DNA of 29,740 nucleotides, taken from contig JAZSDT010000161.1 of NCBI GenBank assembly GCA_045531285.1, positions 1 to 29,740 of the forward strand. Reading direction: 5' to 3'. Below the pieces are notes generated by a model that did no database searches, was not told the DNA's origin, and saw nothing but the letters and a program-made list of their open reading frames with translations. The position numbers and the translations under genes were made by a program. How positions within the stretch are numbered: the first letter of the stretch is position 1; each line of letters begins with the position of its first letter. This stretch comes from RGIG6353 sp045531285. GTDB lineage: Bacteria > Bacillota > Clostridia > Oscillospirales > SIG627. Positions 1-7,757 of this stretch are shown here, piece after piece.

Positions 1-290
1 AACTTACTTTGGTAAGTTGACGAAGACCTGTTTGCAGTTGACAAAGTATTGCACGAAATTTTTAAGGAATCAAGGTGTCGCGTACTTAAAAGTACAGCAG
101 TCCGAGCAACCCGCGAAGAAAATGAAATTTTCAAAAAAAGGAAGAAAACCGAAGGTTTTCAACAATAAAAAGGATATAACACCGAAGAGATGTGTTTGCA
201 CGACATAAGACTCGTGAGATACGGTAATAAATCATACTAACCTTTCATTTTCGGTTTACACCCAAAAGAACCACCGTGAGATAACATAAC
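1..290 (+). repeat. Hairpin-mosaic dispersed repeat, copy 1 (truncated by window start)
   Basis: This segment is repeated, reverse-complemented, at 22797-23187 and 23188-23480. Bases 1-280 align with 23188-23430 almost throughout. It is built of small palindromes with short loops: AACTTAC/GTAAGTT at the left edge, a GTAC palindrome near 85-95, a GAAAAT-type hairpin near 121-132, GAAAACC/GGTTTTC at 144-150/154-160, and AACAC/GTGTT near 175-200. The inner edge (ACACCCAAAA...CACCGTGA...ATAACATAAC) runs directly into the ribosome binding site of the carbamoyltransferase gene, so the repeat forms its leader. No credible protein is encoded. I could not pick out a convincing promoter inside it. Confidence 0.85.
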
Positions 291-305
291 TAAAGGAGAC
301 ACAAC

Positions 306-1292
306 ATGAGTTTACTTAAAGGCAGAAGCTTTTTAAAGCTTCTTGATTATACACCCGAGGAAATAGAGTACCTTCTTGACCTTGCAGCAAAGCTGAAGGA
401 CGAAAAGAAGAAGGGCATTCCTCACAAGCTTTGTGAGGGCAAAAACGTTGCGCTGGTATTTGAAAAGACCAGTACCAGAACAAGATGCGCCTTCGAGGTG
501 GCTTGCCGCGACTTAGGTGCAGGGGTTACCTATCTTGATCCCACAGGCTCACAGATAGGCAAAAAGGAGAGTATCGCCGATACAGCCAGAGTGCTTGGCA
601 GAATGTTTGACGGCATAGAGTACAGAGGCTACGGACAGGAGATAGTAGAAGACTTGTCGAAATATGCAGGCGTTCCCGTATGGAACGGACTTACAAACGA
701 ATTCCATCCCACGCAGATACTTGCCGATTTTCTTACCATCCGTGAGCACTTCGGAAAGCTTCGCGGAATAAATCTGGTGTATATGGGAGATGCCCGTTTT
801 AATATGGGTAATTCGCTTCTAATCGGTTCGGCGAAAATGGGTGTTAACTTTACAGTGTGCGCTCCCAAGGAGTATTTCCCCTCAGCCCAGCTTCAAGCCG
901 AGGCGGAAAAGCTTGCTAAGGTCAGCGGTGCTGTTATAAAGTATACGGATGATTCCGCAGAGGCAGTAGCTGATGCCGATGCAATATATACAGACGTTTG
1001 GGTATCAATGGGCGAACCCGATGAAGTGTGGAAGGAGAGAATCACAGCGCTTCTTCCTTATCAAGTGAATGAAAAGCTTATGTCAATGGCAAAGCCCGAA
1101 ACCGTGTTTATGCATTGCTTACCCGCTTATCACGACCAGAATACCGCGGTGGCAAGAGCGGTAAACGAAAAGTTCGGACTTACAGAGCTCGAGGTTACAA
1201 ACGCTGTGTTTGAAAGCGAAAACAGTATTGTTTTTGACGAAGCCGAAAACAGAATGCACACAATTAAAGCGGTTGTTGCCGCAACTTTATAA
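306..1292 (+). CDS. argF: Ornithine carbamoyltransferase
   Basis: Transfers the carbamoyl group of carbamoyl phosphate to ornithine, giving citrulline (arginine synthesis), or works in reverse in the arginine deiminase pathway; cytoplasmic. Length (328 residues) is normal. Seen: the carbamoyl-phosphate loop STRTR at residues 56-60 in FEKTSTRTR, HPTQ at 134-137, the ornithine-loop region DVWVSMGE at 230-237, and HCLPAYHD at 270-277. These separate it from aspartate carbamoyltransferase. The start follows AAAGGAG at a good distance. Seventeen bases separate it from the next gene, so they are probably co-transcribed. No other arginine gene is in the window, so anabolic (argF) and catabolic (arcB) roles cannot be told apart. 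Its leader lies in a dispersed repeat. Confidence 0.95.
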   Translation: MSLLKGRSFLKLLDYTPEEIEYLLDLAAKLKDEKKKGIPHKLCEGKNVALVFEKTSTRTRCAFEVACRDLGAGVTYLDPTGSQIGKKESIADTARVLGRMFDGIEYRGYGQEIVEDLSKYAGVPVWNGLTNEFHPTQILADFLTIREHFGKLRGINLVYMGDARFNMGNSLLIGSAKMGVNFTVCAPKEYFPSAQLQAEAEKLAKVSGAVIKYTDDSAEAVADADAIYTDVWVSMGEPDEVWKERITALLPYQVNEKLMSMAKPETVFMHCLPAYHDQNTAVARAVNEKFGLTELEVTNAVFESENSIVFDEAENRMHTIKAVVAATL

Positions 1293-1309
1293 TTTGAAAG
1301 GGGTATATT

Positions 1310-2143
1310 ATGAAGAAATTTAAGGTAGGATTACAGCTTTATTCTGTTCGTCAGGATATGGAACAGGATATGGACAAGACCCTTGGCGAAGTAAAGGCTA
1401 TGGGCTACGACTACGTGGAGTTTGCCGGATATTTCGGCAAGAGTGCCGAGGAGATAAAGGCACTTCTTGACAAGCACGGGCTTAAATGCCGTTCGGTACA
1501 CCAGACTCACGACGTGTTCCTTACAGCTCCCGAGGAGAATATAAAGTTTCTTAAGACAATAGGCGTAGAATACTGTGCTATTCCCTGGATGCCTCCGGAA
1601 AAGATCACCTCCAAGGAAGGCTTTGAACAGCTTGTGTCAGAGGCAAAAATCGTTGGAAAGCTTCTCAAGGATGCAGGAATACAGCTTCTTTATCACAACC
1701 ACGATTTTGAGTTCAAGACAATAGACGGCGAGACTGTACTTGACAAGCTTTACAGTGAGCTTGGCAGCGATATTATCAATCCCGAGCTTGACACCTGTTG
1801 GGTGCATTACGCAGGTGCGGACCCTGTGGAATATATAAACAAGTATGCCGACAGAAGCCAGATAGTACATCTCAAGGACTTCACCTGCAAGGAGCTTGGA
1901 GCAGGTCCCAATTACGCACTTATCGATGAAAACGGAAATGAAATCAAGCCCAAGTCAAGAGAGGAAAACGAATTCAAATTCCAGCCTCTCGGACAGGGCA
2001 GACAGAATATGCCTGCAATACTCTCAGCGTGCGACAAGGCATCCACAGAGTATATAATCGTTGAACAGGACCAGTCTCTAGACCGTCCTGCACTTGAAGC
2101 GGTAAAAATGAGCCGCGAATATTTGAAAACCTTAGGTCAGTAA
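1310..2143 (+). CDS. Sugar phosphate isomerase/epimerase-like TIM barrel protein
   Basis: A 277-residue protein of the xylose-isomerase-like TIM barrel superfamily (AP endonuclease 2 / IolE / hexulose epimerase type); cytoplasmic, no signal peptide. Seen: the N-terminal strand FKVGLQLYSVRQD, LLYHNHDFEF at 127-136, the acidic strand NPELDTCWVHY at 157-167, HLKDF at 187-191, and IIVEQDQ ending in the Glu at 252. These match the usual His/Glu/Asp metal ligands of the family. The substrate cannot be deduced. It follows the carbamoyltransferase gene by 17 bases with AAAGGGG as ribosome binding site and is closed by a terminator. The pairing with arginine metabolism is unusual and may be only shared transcription. 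Confidence 0.85.
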   Translation: MKKFKVGLQLYSVRQDMEQDMDKTLGEVKAMGYDYVEFAGYFGKSAEEIKALLDKHGLKCRSVHQTHDVFLTAPEENIKFLKTIGVEYCAIPWMPPEKITSKEGFEQLVSEAKIVGKLLKDAGIQLLYHNHDFEFKTIDGETVLDKLYSELGSDIINPELDTCWVHYAGADPVEYINKYADRSQIVHLKDFTCKELGAGPNYALIDENGNEIKPKSREENEFKFQPLGQGRQNMPAILSACDKASTEYIIVEQDQSLDRPALEAVKMSREYLKTLGQ

Positions 2144-2148
2144 CACCC

Positions 2149-2184
2149 AGGAGCTGTAAGTTTTTTACAGCTCCTATAATTTTT
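2149..2184 (+). terminator. Rho-independent terminator after the isomerase-like gene
   Basis: Perfect 11-bp stem AGGAGCTGTAA / TTACAGCTCCT (2149-2159 with 2165-2175), loop GTTTT, followed by ATAATTTTT. It begins 5 bases after the stop codon. Confidence 0.9.
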
Positions 2185-2267
2185 GACAATAAAGAATAAT
2201 TTTTTAACCGTCGATTCGTCAAAACGCCGAAATAGTATAATTAATTTGTTTTATCAGGTAGAATTTG

Positions 2268-2296
2268 TTGACAAATATATAAAAATGTGATATAAA
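2268..2296 (+). promoter_or_regulatory. Sigma-A type promoter of the surface operon
   Basis: TTGACA at 2268-2273, 17-base spacer, TATAAA at 2291-2296. It lies about 100 bases before the first gene of the surface operon. A second TATAAT-like box near 2236-2241 lacks a clear -35 element. Confidence 0.8.
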
Positions 2297-2393
2297 TTAA
2301 AGTACTAATGTATATATGGGTGAGGTTTGCCCTTACATAAGTAAATCTTCCGCCGCCCAGGTGTGCGGAATAGTATATGAAAGAAGGAAAGAC

Positions 2394-5300
2394 ATGACAA
2401 GAAGAATCGGTTTATTCATTTTCAGTGTTGTGATGGTACTTTCGGTTATAGCTGTTTCGGCTTTTGCCCAGGCACTTCCCGAGTACGATTCACGACAGAT
2501 GACTCCAGACGAGCTCGAAGCTTTCTTCGATGAAGGAAACACTGAGTACGGCGGAGACGTTATCGGCTCTGTTTGGGATGCTATTGAAAATCCCGCAGAT
2601 ATGGCTTTCGGTATGATCTATTCAGCAAAGGAGAGCTATTCAGACGCTACAGCTGCTCCTTATGCTAATTACATGGCAGATTTTGAGCTCAAGTCTGACG
2701 TTGATGCTTCAGTGCTCATTCTTGGCAACTACGGCAGCTGGGGAACAATTCCCGCAGGCGTAGTAAATCTTGAGGCAGGCGAGACTGTCAGAGTTCTCAA
2801 GACTGCTCAGGAGCTTGGGTTCAATTGGCGCTTTACTTACGCAGACGTTGTTCTCAGCGTAGGCGAGTTCAAGTGTGTGGCTATTCCCCTTACAGAAGAG
2901 CTTCTCAAGGCTTACCACAGTGTAGCTCTTGAAGGAGAATACGACGAGGAAGCAACACTTGCAGCCCTTCAGGCAAACGCTAACCCTCTTGGAGCGGCAA
3001 GCTTTGAGAAGCTTAACGGTTCAGTTCCTCTCAGCCTCAGCATCAATCTTTATGAAACAGAAATGATTGAAGACGAGCTTGTTGAAACAGGCGCTTCATG
3101 GGTAGTAGGAGAAGCTACAAAGCATACTTATTATCCCGAAGTTCCCGTTTATGACGCTCACAACCTTACAAAGTCAGAGCTTGACACCTTCTTTGCCGCA
3201 GGCAATAAGGAGTACGGCGGAGACGTTTTGGGTGCAATCTACAACGCACTCAGAAACCCTGCAGAAGTTGCATTCGGTATTTCCTACAAGGCAACAGAGA
3301 GCTACAGCGTAGCTTCGGGTGCTCCCTATGCAGATTATATGGTAGACTTTGAGATAGCTTCCGACAAGGACGTTTCGGTTCTTCTCGTTGGTAACTACGG
3401 CAGCTGGGGAACAATTCCCGCAGGTGTGGTAAATCTCAAGGCAGGCGTTCCCGTTAAGGTAATGGAAACCGCTAAGGCTATCGGCTACAACTGGTCTGAA
3501 TTTACATATGAAAACATAGTTGGTATGGTAGAGGAATTCAAGTGCGCCGCACTTCCTCTTACAGACGAGGTGCTTCGCGCTTATCATTCAGTATCGGGAA
3601 TGTCCACTGCATACGATGCAAAGTCGGTTATAGCGGCTATCGCGGCAACACCCGGACTTAATCCTCTTGAAGCTAAGACATTCGACGTAACCACAGAAGC
3701 TGTAGAGCTTTCTCTCAGCCTTGCTATCTACGAGACAGAAATGGTTGAAGACGAGCTTGTTGAAACAGGCAAGTCTTGGAGCGTTGGTACAACCGAAAAG
3801 TTTATGGGATATCCCACACTTCCTCCCTATGAGTCAAGCTCACTTACAAAAGCACAGCTCAATGAATTCTTCGCTGACCCCAACACAGAGTACGGCGGAG
3901 ATTTCGTAGAGAAGGTTTACAACAAGCTTGACAATCCCAAGGAAACAGTGTTCGGTATGAACTTCAAGGCAACAGAGAGCTACAGCGTAGCCTCCGGTGC
4001 TCCTTACGCAGATTACATTGCAGATTTCGAGCTTACTTCAAGCAACGATATGTCAGTTCTGCTTCTCGGTAACTACGGAAGCTACAACACAATACCTCTT
4101 GGAATCGCAAATCTTGAAGCAGGTCAGCCCATCAGAATAATGGAAGCTGCACAGACACTTCATCCCACTTGGGAGTTCACATACGAAGAGGTAGTTCTTA
4201 CTGTAAAGGACTTCTATTGCGTTGCAATGCCTCTCTCCACACCCGTTCTTGAGGCTTACTATGAGGTTATGTGTGAGATGGATGCAAATTATCTTGCACA
4301 AAATCCCACATTCGTTGAGGCAGACGTGCTTGCACAGCTTGCGGCAAACGAAGCTTTGAACGCATTCGGCGCATCAAGCTTTGCAGTGTCAGACACCATT
4401 ACAGACCTTGAACTTAGCATTAAGCTTTACGAAAACGATCCCGAAGGCGCTAAGTATGACGAGACAGGTCTTTCATGGGAAGTTGGTAAGACCTCTAACT
4501 TCAAGTACGTTCCCGAGCTTCCTGCTTACGTTTCAACTACTCTTGAAAAGACAGAGCTTGACAACGTATTCAGCACAGTATCAGACAACGGAAACGATAC
4601 TGTAGGAAAGATTTATGATAAGATAGAGAAGCCGGAAGACATTACTTACGGCTTGAACTTCAAGGCTAACGACGACGTAGAAGTTGCTGAGTCATCGCCC
4701 TATGCCGATTACATAGCAGACTTTGAGCTTGTATCCGACAAGGATATGTCCGCAATGCTCTTCGTTTCTATAAAGAACACTGTAGCTTTGTTTGCTGAAG
4801 GAGACGAATATACAACTCTTCCTCTGGGTATTGTAAACCTTAAGGCAGGCGAGCCTGTGAGAGTGTTGGAAATTGCAAGACAGCTTTACCCCGAAATGAA
4901 CTTCACATATTCCGAGGCAGTAAGCTCAATTGGTGATTTCAACTGTGTTGCAATGCCTCTTTCAACCCCCGTTCTTAAGGCGTATTACGACCTTAAGTGC
5001 GAACAGGATGACGTGTATCTTGTTCAGAATCCTTCATTCAACGAGGACGTAATTCTTGCAGAGCTTGTTTGGGATACCGAAATGAATACTCTCGGCGCTA
5101 CAAGCTTTACAGCTTCTAACGAGAGTGCACAGCTCAGCATGGACCTTCACCTTTATGAGAACAATCCCGAAGGTGACAAGTATGAAGAGACAGGTAACTC
5201 CTTCGGCGTAGTTGAGTCTCCCGACTTCAACTATGAGGCTGAAGAAAAGGTTACAATAATGCAGAAGCTTCTCATAGTTAACAATATGGAAGCAGACGGC

Positions 5301-5684
5301 GCATATAACAGACTTAACGTTTGTGCCGCAATCGATTCACTCAGATACAGTGAAGTTGGCTTCAAGGTTACAGTAGTGGATATGGACGGTAACTACCAGA
5401 CAGTTTCAAGCAGCCTTTCAACAACAACTGTTTACAACAGCATGAAGGTTGAAAACGCAGCAGGTACACAAACAGTTTACACAGGCAGCGATCTTGGTGC
5501 AAAATACATCTTTGGTAGCCAGATCATGCTTAACTCATCTGTTTACACTAACGCAAATACCAAGATAATCATCGTTCCTTATGCAATCGACCTTAACGGC
5601 AACGAAATACTTGGTAAGGAAATTACAATGACAGATGCAATCATCAAGAACAAAATGCCCGCGTCGGCACTTTTCAGAGATTAA
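2394..5684 (+). CDS. Secreted protein of four ~225-residue repeats plus a C-terminal shared module
   Basis: 1096 residues. Function not recognised. The start at 2394 is chosen over an in-frame upstream ATG at 2316 because AGAAGG precedes it and the protein then opens with a clean signal peptide (MTRRIGLF..., cut after AFAQA). Four tandem repeats follow at about nt 2475-3140, 3141-3818, 3819-4517 and 4518-5245. Each has an opening LT..ELD.FF, then TEYGGD, SPYADYIADFEL, a GNYGSW/IPxGxxNLxAGEP strand, the CVAMPL stretch and a closing LYE...ETG.SW. The fourth is the most divergent and lacks YGGD. No catalytic motif, SLH or sortase signal is seen. The last ~145 residues resemble the N-terminal module of the Hint protein at 7750. 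First gene of a five-gene operon, presumably displayed on or released from the surface. Confidence 0.85.
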   Translation: MTRRIGLFIFSVVMVLSVIAVSAFAQALPEYDSRQMTPDELEAFFDEGNTEYGGDVIGSVWDAIENPADMAFGMIYSAKESYSDATAAPYANYMADFELKSDVDASVLILGNYGSWGTIPAGVVNLEAGETVRVLKTAQELGFNWRFTYADVVLSVGEFKCVAIPLTEELLKAYHSVALEGEYDEEATLAALQANANPLGAASFEKLNGSVPLSLSINLYETEMIEDELVETGASWVVGEATKHTYYPEVPVYDAHNLTKSELDTFFAAGNKEYGGDVLGAIYNALRNPAEVAFGISYKATESYSVASGAPYADYMVDFEIASDKDVSVLLVGNYGSWGTIPAGVVNLKAGVPVKVMETAKAIGYNWSEFTYENIVGMVEEFKCAALPLTDEVLRAYHSVSGMSTAYDAKSVIAAIAATPGLNPLEAKTFDVTTEAVELSLSLAIYETEMVEDELVETGKSWSVGTTEKFMGYPTLPPYESSSLTKAQLNEFFADPNTEYGGDFVEKVYNKLDNPKETVFGMNFKATESYSVASGAPYADYIADFELTSSNDMSVLLLGNYGSYNTIPLGIANLEAGQPIRIMEAAQTLHPTWEFTYEEVVLTVKDFYCVAMPLSTPVLEAYYEVMCEMDANYLAQNPTFVEADVLAQLAANEALNAFGASSFAVSDTITDLELSIKLYENDPEGAKYDETGLSWEVGKTSNFKYVPELPAYVSTTLEKTELDNVFSTVSDNGNDTVGKIYDKIEKPEDITYGLNFKANDDVEVAESSPYADYIADFELVSDKDMSAMLFVSIKNTVALFAEGDEYTTLPLGIVNLKAGEPVRVLEIARQLYPEMNFTYSEAVSSIGDFNCVAMPLSTPVLKAYYDLKCEQDDVYLVQNPSFNEDVILAELVWDTEMNTLGATSFTASNESAQLSMDLHLYENNPEGDKYEETGNSFGVVESPDFNYEAEEKVTIMQKLLIVNNMEADGAYNRLNVCAAIDSLRYSEVGFKVTVVDMDGNYQTVSSSLSTTTVYNSMKVENAAGTQTVYTGSDLGAKYIFGSQIMLNSSVYTNANTKIIIVPYAIDLNGNEILGKEITMTDAIIKNKMPASALFRD

Positions 5685-5697
5685 GGAGGATATCAAA

Positions 5698-5832
5698 ATG
5701 AAAGAGTATGTTTCACCCGAACTTGAAGTAATTGAGTTTGCAGCTGAGGATATAATCCAAACAAGCAATGTGCTTGAAAACGGCGGAGACAGCGGTGAGG
5801 TAGGCGGAACCGGAGATTCTACTATCTGGTAA
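5698..5832 (+). CDS. Small acidic peptide, possible modified or precursor peptide
   Basis: 44 residues, beginning MKEYVSPELEVIEF and ending GGTGDSTIW. The perfect AAGGAGG ribosome binding site at 5683-5689 overlaps the previous stop codon, so translation is probably strong and coupled. The first half (to about residue 23) is charged and leader-like. The second half is rich in Gly, Ser and Asp with a terminal Trp. It has no signal peptide. Small clostridial peptides of the type MKKYEKPEhEhhxF followed by a Gly-rich tail are a recurring class, to my knowledge without an assigned function. The HPr-kinase-like gene two genes downstream makes a phosphorylated or otherwise modified peptide one possibility. 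No lasso or radical-SAM maturation gene is nearby. The gene call is firm; the role is not. Confidence 0.8.
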   Translation: MKEYVSPELEVIEFAAEDIIQTSNVLENGGDSGEVGGTGDSTIW

Positions 5833-5856
5833 TTCTCCTTACGAATATTGATGCTA

Positions 5857-5889
5857 TAACGGCAGGCGGTGCAGAACTGCCTGCCGTTA
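5857..5889 (+). promoter_or_regulatory. Strong intra-operon hairpin without a T tract
   Basis: Perfect 11-bp stem TAACGGCAGGC / GCCTGCCGTTA (5857-5867 with 5879-5889), 11-base loop, followed by ATATCGCTACGG and not by a T run. It lies between the small-peptide gene and the SLH gene. It looks more like an mRNA 3'-end stabiliser, processing site or partial attenuator than a full terminator, and could set a high peptide-to-SLH-protein ratio. Confidence 0.7.
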
Positions 5890-5913
5890 ATATCGCTACG
5901 GAAAGGTAAACGT

Positions 5914-7041
5914 ATGAAAAGAATAGCAATCGTTATACTTGTGATTTCTCTTTTGTCTGCCTGTGCAGTAAGCTCCTTTGCGGCTCTTGTTAACGGCGGA
6001 ACAGGTTCGGTAGCGGATTCAACTATCGTTTTTGACGGAATACCGGTAATAAAGCCCGAAACCCCCGATAATAACGAAAACACAGGTACAGATACCGACA
6101 CCAACACAGGTACGGACACCGATACCAATACAGGTACAGACACCGATAACAACACAGGTACGGACACCGATACCAACACAGGTACAGATTCCGATAACAA
6201 CACAGGTACGGACACCGATACCAATACAGGTACGGACACCGATAACAACACAGGTACGGACACTGATACCAACACAGGTACAGATACTGATACAAACACA
6301 GGTACAGATACCGACACTAATACAGGTACAGACACCGATACCAACACAGGTACAGATACCGACACCAACACAGGTACGAATACCGATAACAACACAGGTA
6401 CGGGCACAGGATACACACCTATTCCTTTTCCCGGTACGGTTATAAAGCCTGTTGTTACTCCCGACGCGCCGGCTACTCCTCAGCCCGAGGCAATAAAGTT
6501 TGAATACGATGACGTTAAAGAGTCGGATTGGTTTTATGAGTACGTTGAATACGTCAGCGGCAACAAGCTTATGATGGGAACAGGCGAAAAGACCTTTGCT
6601 CCCACAGCTTCAGTAACACGTGCAATGGCGATAACCGTTATATACAGAATTGCCAAGGAGCCCTCGGCAAGCGGAAATGCATTTTCCGACGTGGATCATT
6701 CCTCATGGTACGGAAACGCTGTTGCCTGGGGAGCAGAGAACAAAATTGTCAACGGAGTCGGAGACAACAAGTTTTCTCCCAATGCCGATATAACCAGAGA
6801 ACAGATGGCGGTGATGCTGTATAATTACGGTAAAACAATAGGCAAAATCGGTTTGTCGGCAGATATATCATCCTATTCCGACAGCAGCAAGGTTTCGTCA
6901 TGGGCGGAGGATGCAATGAAATGGGCGGTTGCCAACGGCATCATAAACGGAAAAACAGCCACCACTCTTGCACCCGGCGACAAAATAACAAGAGCGGAGA
7001 CTGCGGCTGTGCTCAAGCGTTTTGTTGAGTTGACAAAGTAA
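5914..7041 (+). CDS. SLH-domain cell-surface protein with Thr/Asp repeat linker
   Basis: 375 residues. The start at 5914 gives the signal peptide MKRIAIVILVISLLSAC..., preceded by GGAAAGG; an upstream in-frame ATG at 5869 lies inside a hairpin and lacks the leader character. LSAC could be a lipobox, while SSFA|A is an alternative Sec cleavage site. After a short stretch comes a ~110-residue linker of 14 NTGTDTDT-type octads, then three SLH repeats (about 210-375: DVKESDWFYEYVEYV, DVDHSSWYGNAVAW, SKVSSWAEDAMKWAV, with ITREQ and ITRAE closings). SLH triplets bind pyruvylated secondary cell-wall polymers. With so little besides leader, linker and anchor, this may be an anchor or adaptor for partner proteins rather than an enzyme. 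Its stop codon overlaps the next start by one base. Confidence 0.92.
   Translation: MKRIAIVILVISLLSACAVSSFAALVNGGTGSVADSTIVFDGIPVIKPETPDNNENTGTDTDTNTGTDTDTNTGTDTDNNTGTDTDTNTGTDSDNNTGTDTDTNTGTDTDNNTGTDTDTNTGTDTDTNTGTDTDTNTGTDTDTNTGTDTDTNTGTNTDNNTGTGTGYTPIPFPGTVIKPVVTPDAPATPQPEAIKFEYDDVKESDWFYEYVEYVSGNKLMMGTGEKTFAPTASVTRAMAITVIYRIAKEPSASGNAFSDVDHSSWYGNAVAWGAENKIVNGVGDNKFSPNADITREQMAVMLYNYGKTIGKIGLSADISSYSDSSKVSSWAEDAMKWAVANGIINGKTATTLAPGDKITRAETAAVLKRFVELTK
6079..6411 (+). repeat. 24-base coding tandem repeat (NTGTDTDT octads)
   Basis: About 13.9 copies of a 24-base unit AACACAGGTAC(A/G)GA(T/C)AC..., encoding NTGTDTDT with TDN, SDN and NTDN variants. Synonymous differences are scattered across the copies. 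Because the unit is a multiple of three, slippage would change linker length without breaking frame. Confidence 0.95.
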
Positions 7042-7757
7042 TGCTGAAGCTCAGATTGGCAGATTACAATATTCATATCGACAACAAATATGAATATCTT
7101 GAAAAAATGTGCGGCGATTACCTTTTTGACGGAACAGCCGATATGACGGTTTCTGCCACCGAAGAGGAGATAATGAAGGAGCAAAGCGAAAAAATAACCC
7201 ATAAGGGTTATCTTGAAAGCCTTGCCGTTTATCGAAAAATTGCCGAGAAGATACCCTATATGGATGGGTTTCTCATGCACGGAGTTGTAGTGGATATTGA
7301 AGGCACGGGCGTTGCTTTTCTGGCTAAAAGCGGTGTGGGAAAAACCACTCACACGATGAATTGGAAAGCCTTGCTCGGTGACAAAATGACCGTTGTAAAC
7401 GGTGATAAGCCTCTTATCAGGGTAACCGATAGCGGAATTTACGCCTACGGTACTCCTTGGGCAGGTAAAGAAAATATCCACACCAATATGAAAACACAGC
7501 TTAAAAAAATATGTTTTATAGAGCGAAATGAAGAAAACGAGTGTGAGCGCTTCGACGGTGACCCATTGAAACGACTTCTTTCTCAAACCTATCGCCCTGC
7601 AGATACAACGTCTTTTTTTAAGACCTTGGATCTGTTGAACCGTTTAATAAATAATACAAGTTTTTATCTTATTAAATGCAACAAGGATGCTTCTTCGGCA
7701 CAGGTTGCGTTTGATGCTGTGATAAATCAAAAATTTAAGGAGAAAAACAATGGTTAA
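7041..7757 (+). CDS. HPr-kinase/PEPCK-like P-loop protein
   Basis: 238 residues, cytoplasmic. Seen: Walker A AKSGVGKTT at 95-103 (Lys101), VVNGDKPLIR at 118-127, and YGTPWAGKE at 136-144. This arrangement is typical of HPr serine kinase/PEP-carboxykinase-like P-loop proteins, including kinases that modify lasso-type peptides; GTPW resembles the substrate-loop motif of those relatives. It lacks the N-terminal domain of true HPr kinases. ATP binding is well supported, while kinase activity on a peptide or small molecule is inferred. It overlaps the SLH gene by one base (TAATG) and the next gene by eight, so it is translationally coupled to surface genes. The 44-residue peptide at 5698 or another operon product is the obvious candidate substrate. 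Confidence 0.8.
   Translation: MLKLRLADYNIHIDNKYEYLEKMCGDYLFDGTADMTVSATEEEIMKEQSEKITHKGYLESLAVYRKIAEKIPYMDGFLMHGVVVDIEGTGVAFLAKSGVGKTTHTMNWKALLGDKMTVVNGDKPLIRVTDSGIYAYGTPWAGKENIHTNMKTQLKKICFIERNEENECERFDGDPLKRLLSQTYRPADTTSFFKTLDLLNRLINNTSFYLIKCNKDASSAQVAFDAVINQKFKEKNNG

Noticed and set aside
17..208. Small open frame in repeat copy 1, with similar frames at 22879-23085 and 23316-23525
   Set aside because: The frames share residues only because the DNA is repeated. They run through stacked palindromes, lack ribosome binding sites and break differently in each copy.
6079..6411. Regular repeat considered as a CRISPR array
   Set aside because: There are no spacers; the 24-base units are contiguous, in frame and encode a Thr/Asp linker.
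5535..6416. Long minus-strand open frame rich in Val/Pro/Ser (VPVLVSVS repeats)
   Set aside because: It is the antisense of the 24-base repeat and neighbouring genes; it has no ribosome binding site and low-complexity content forced by the repeat.
6873..7586. Minus-strand open frame opposite the HPr-kinase-like gene
   Set aside because: The plus strand carries Walker A and coupled start/stop overlaps; the minus frame has no motif or ribosome binding site.
5698..7757. Lasso-peptide gene cluster
   Set aside because: Only a kinase-like protein and a small peptide are present; the cyclase, leader peptidase and recognition element needed for a lasso peptide are missing.
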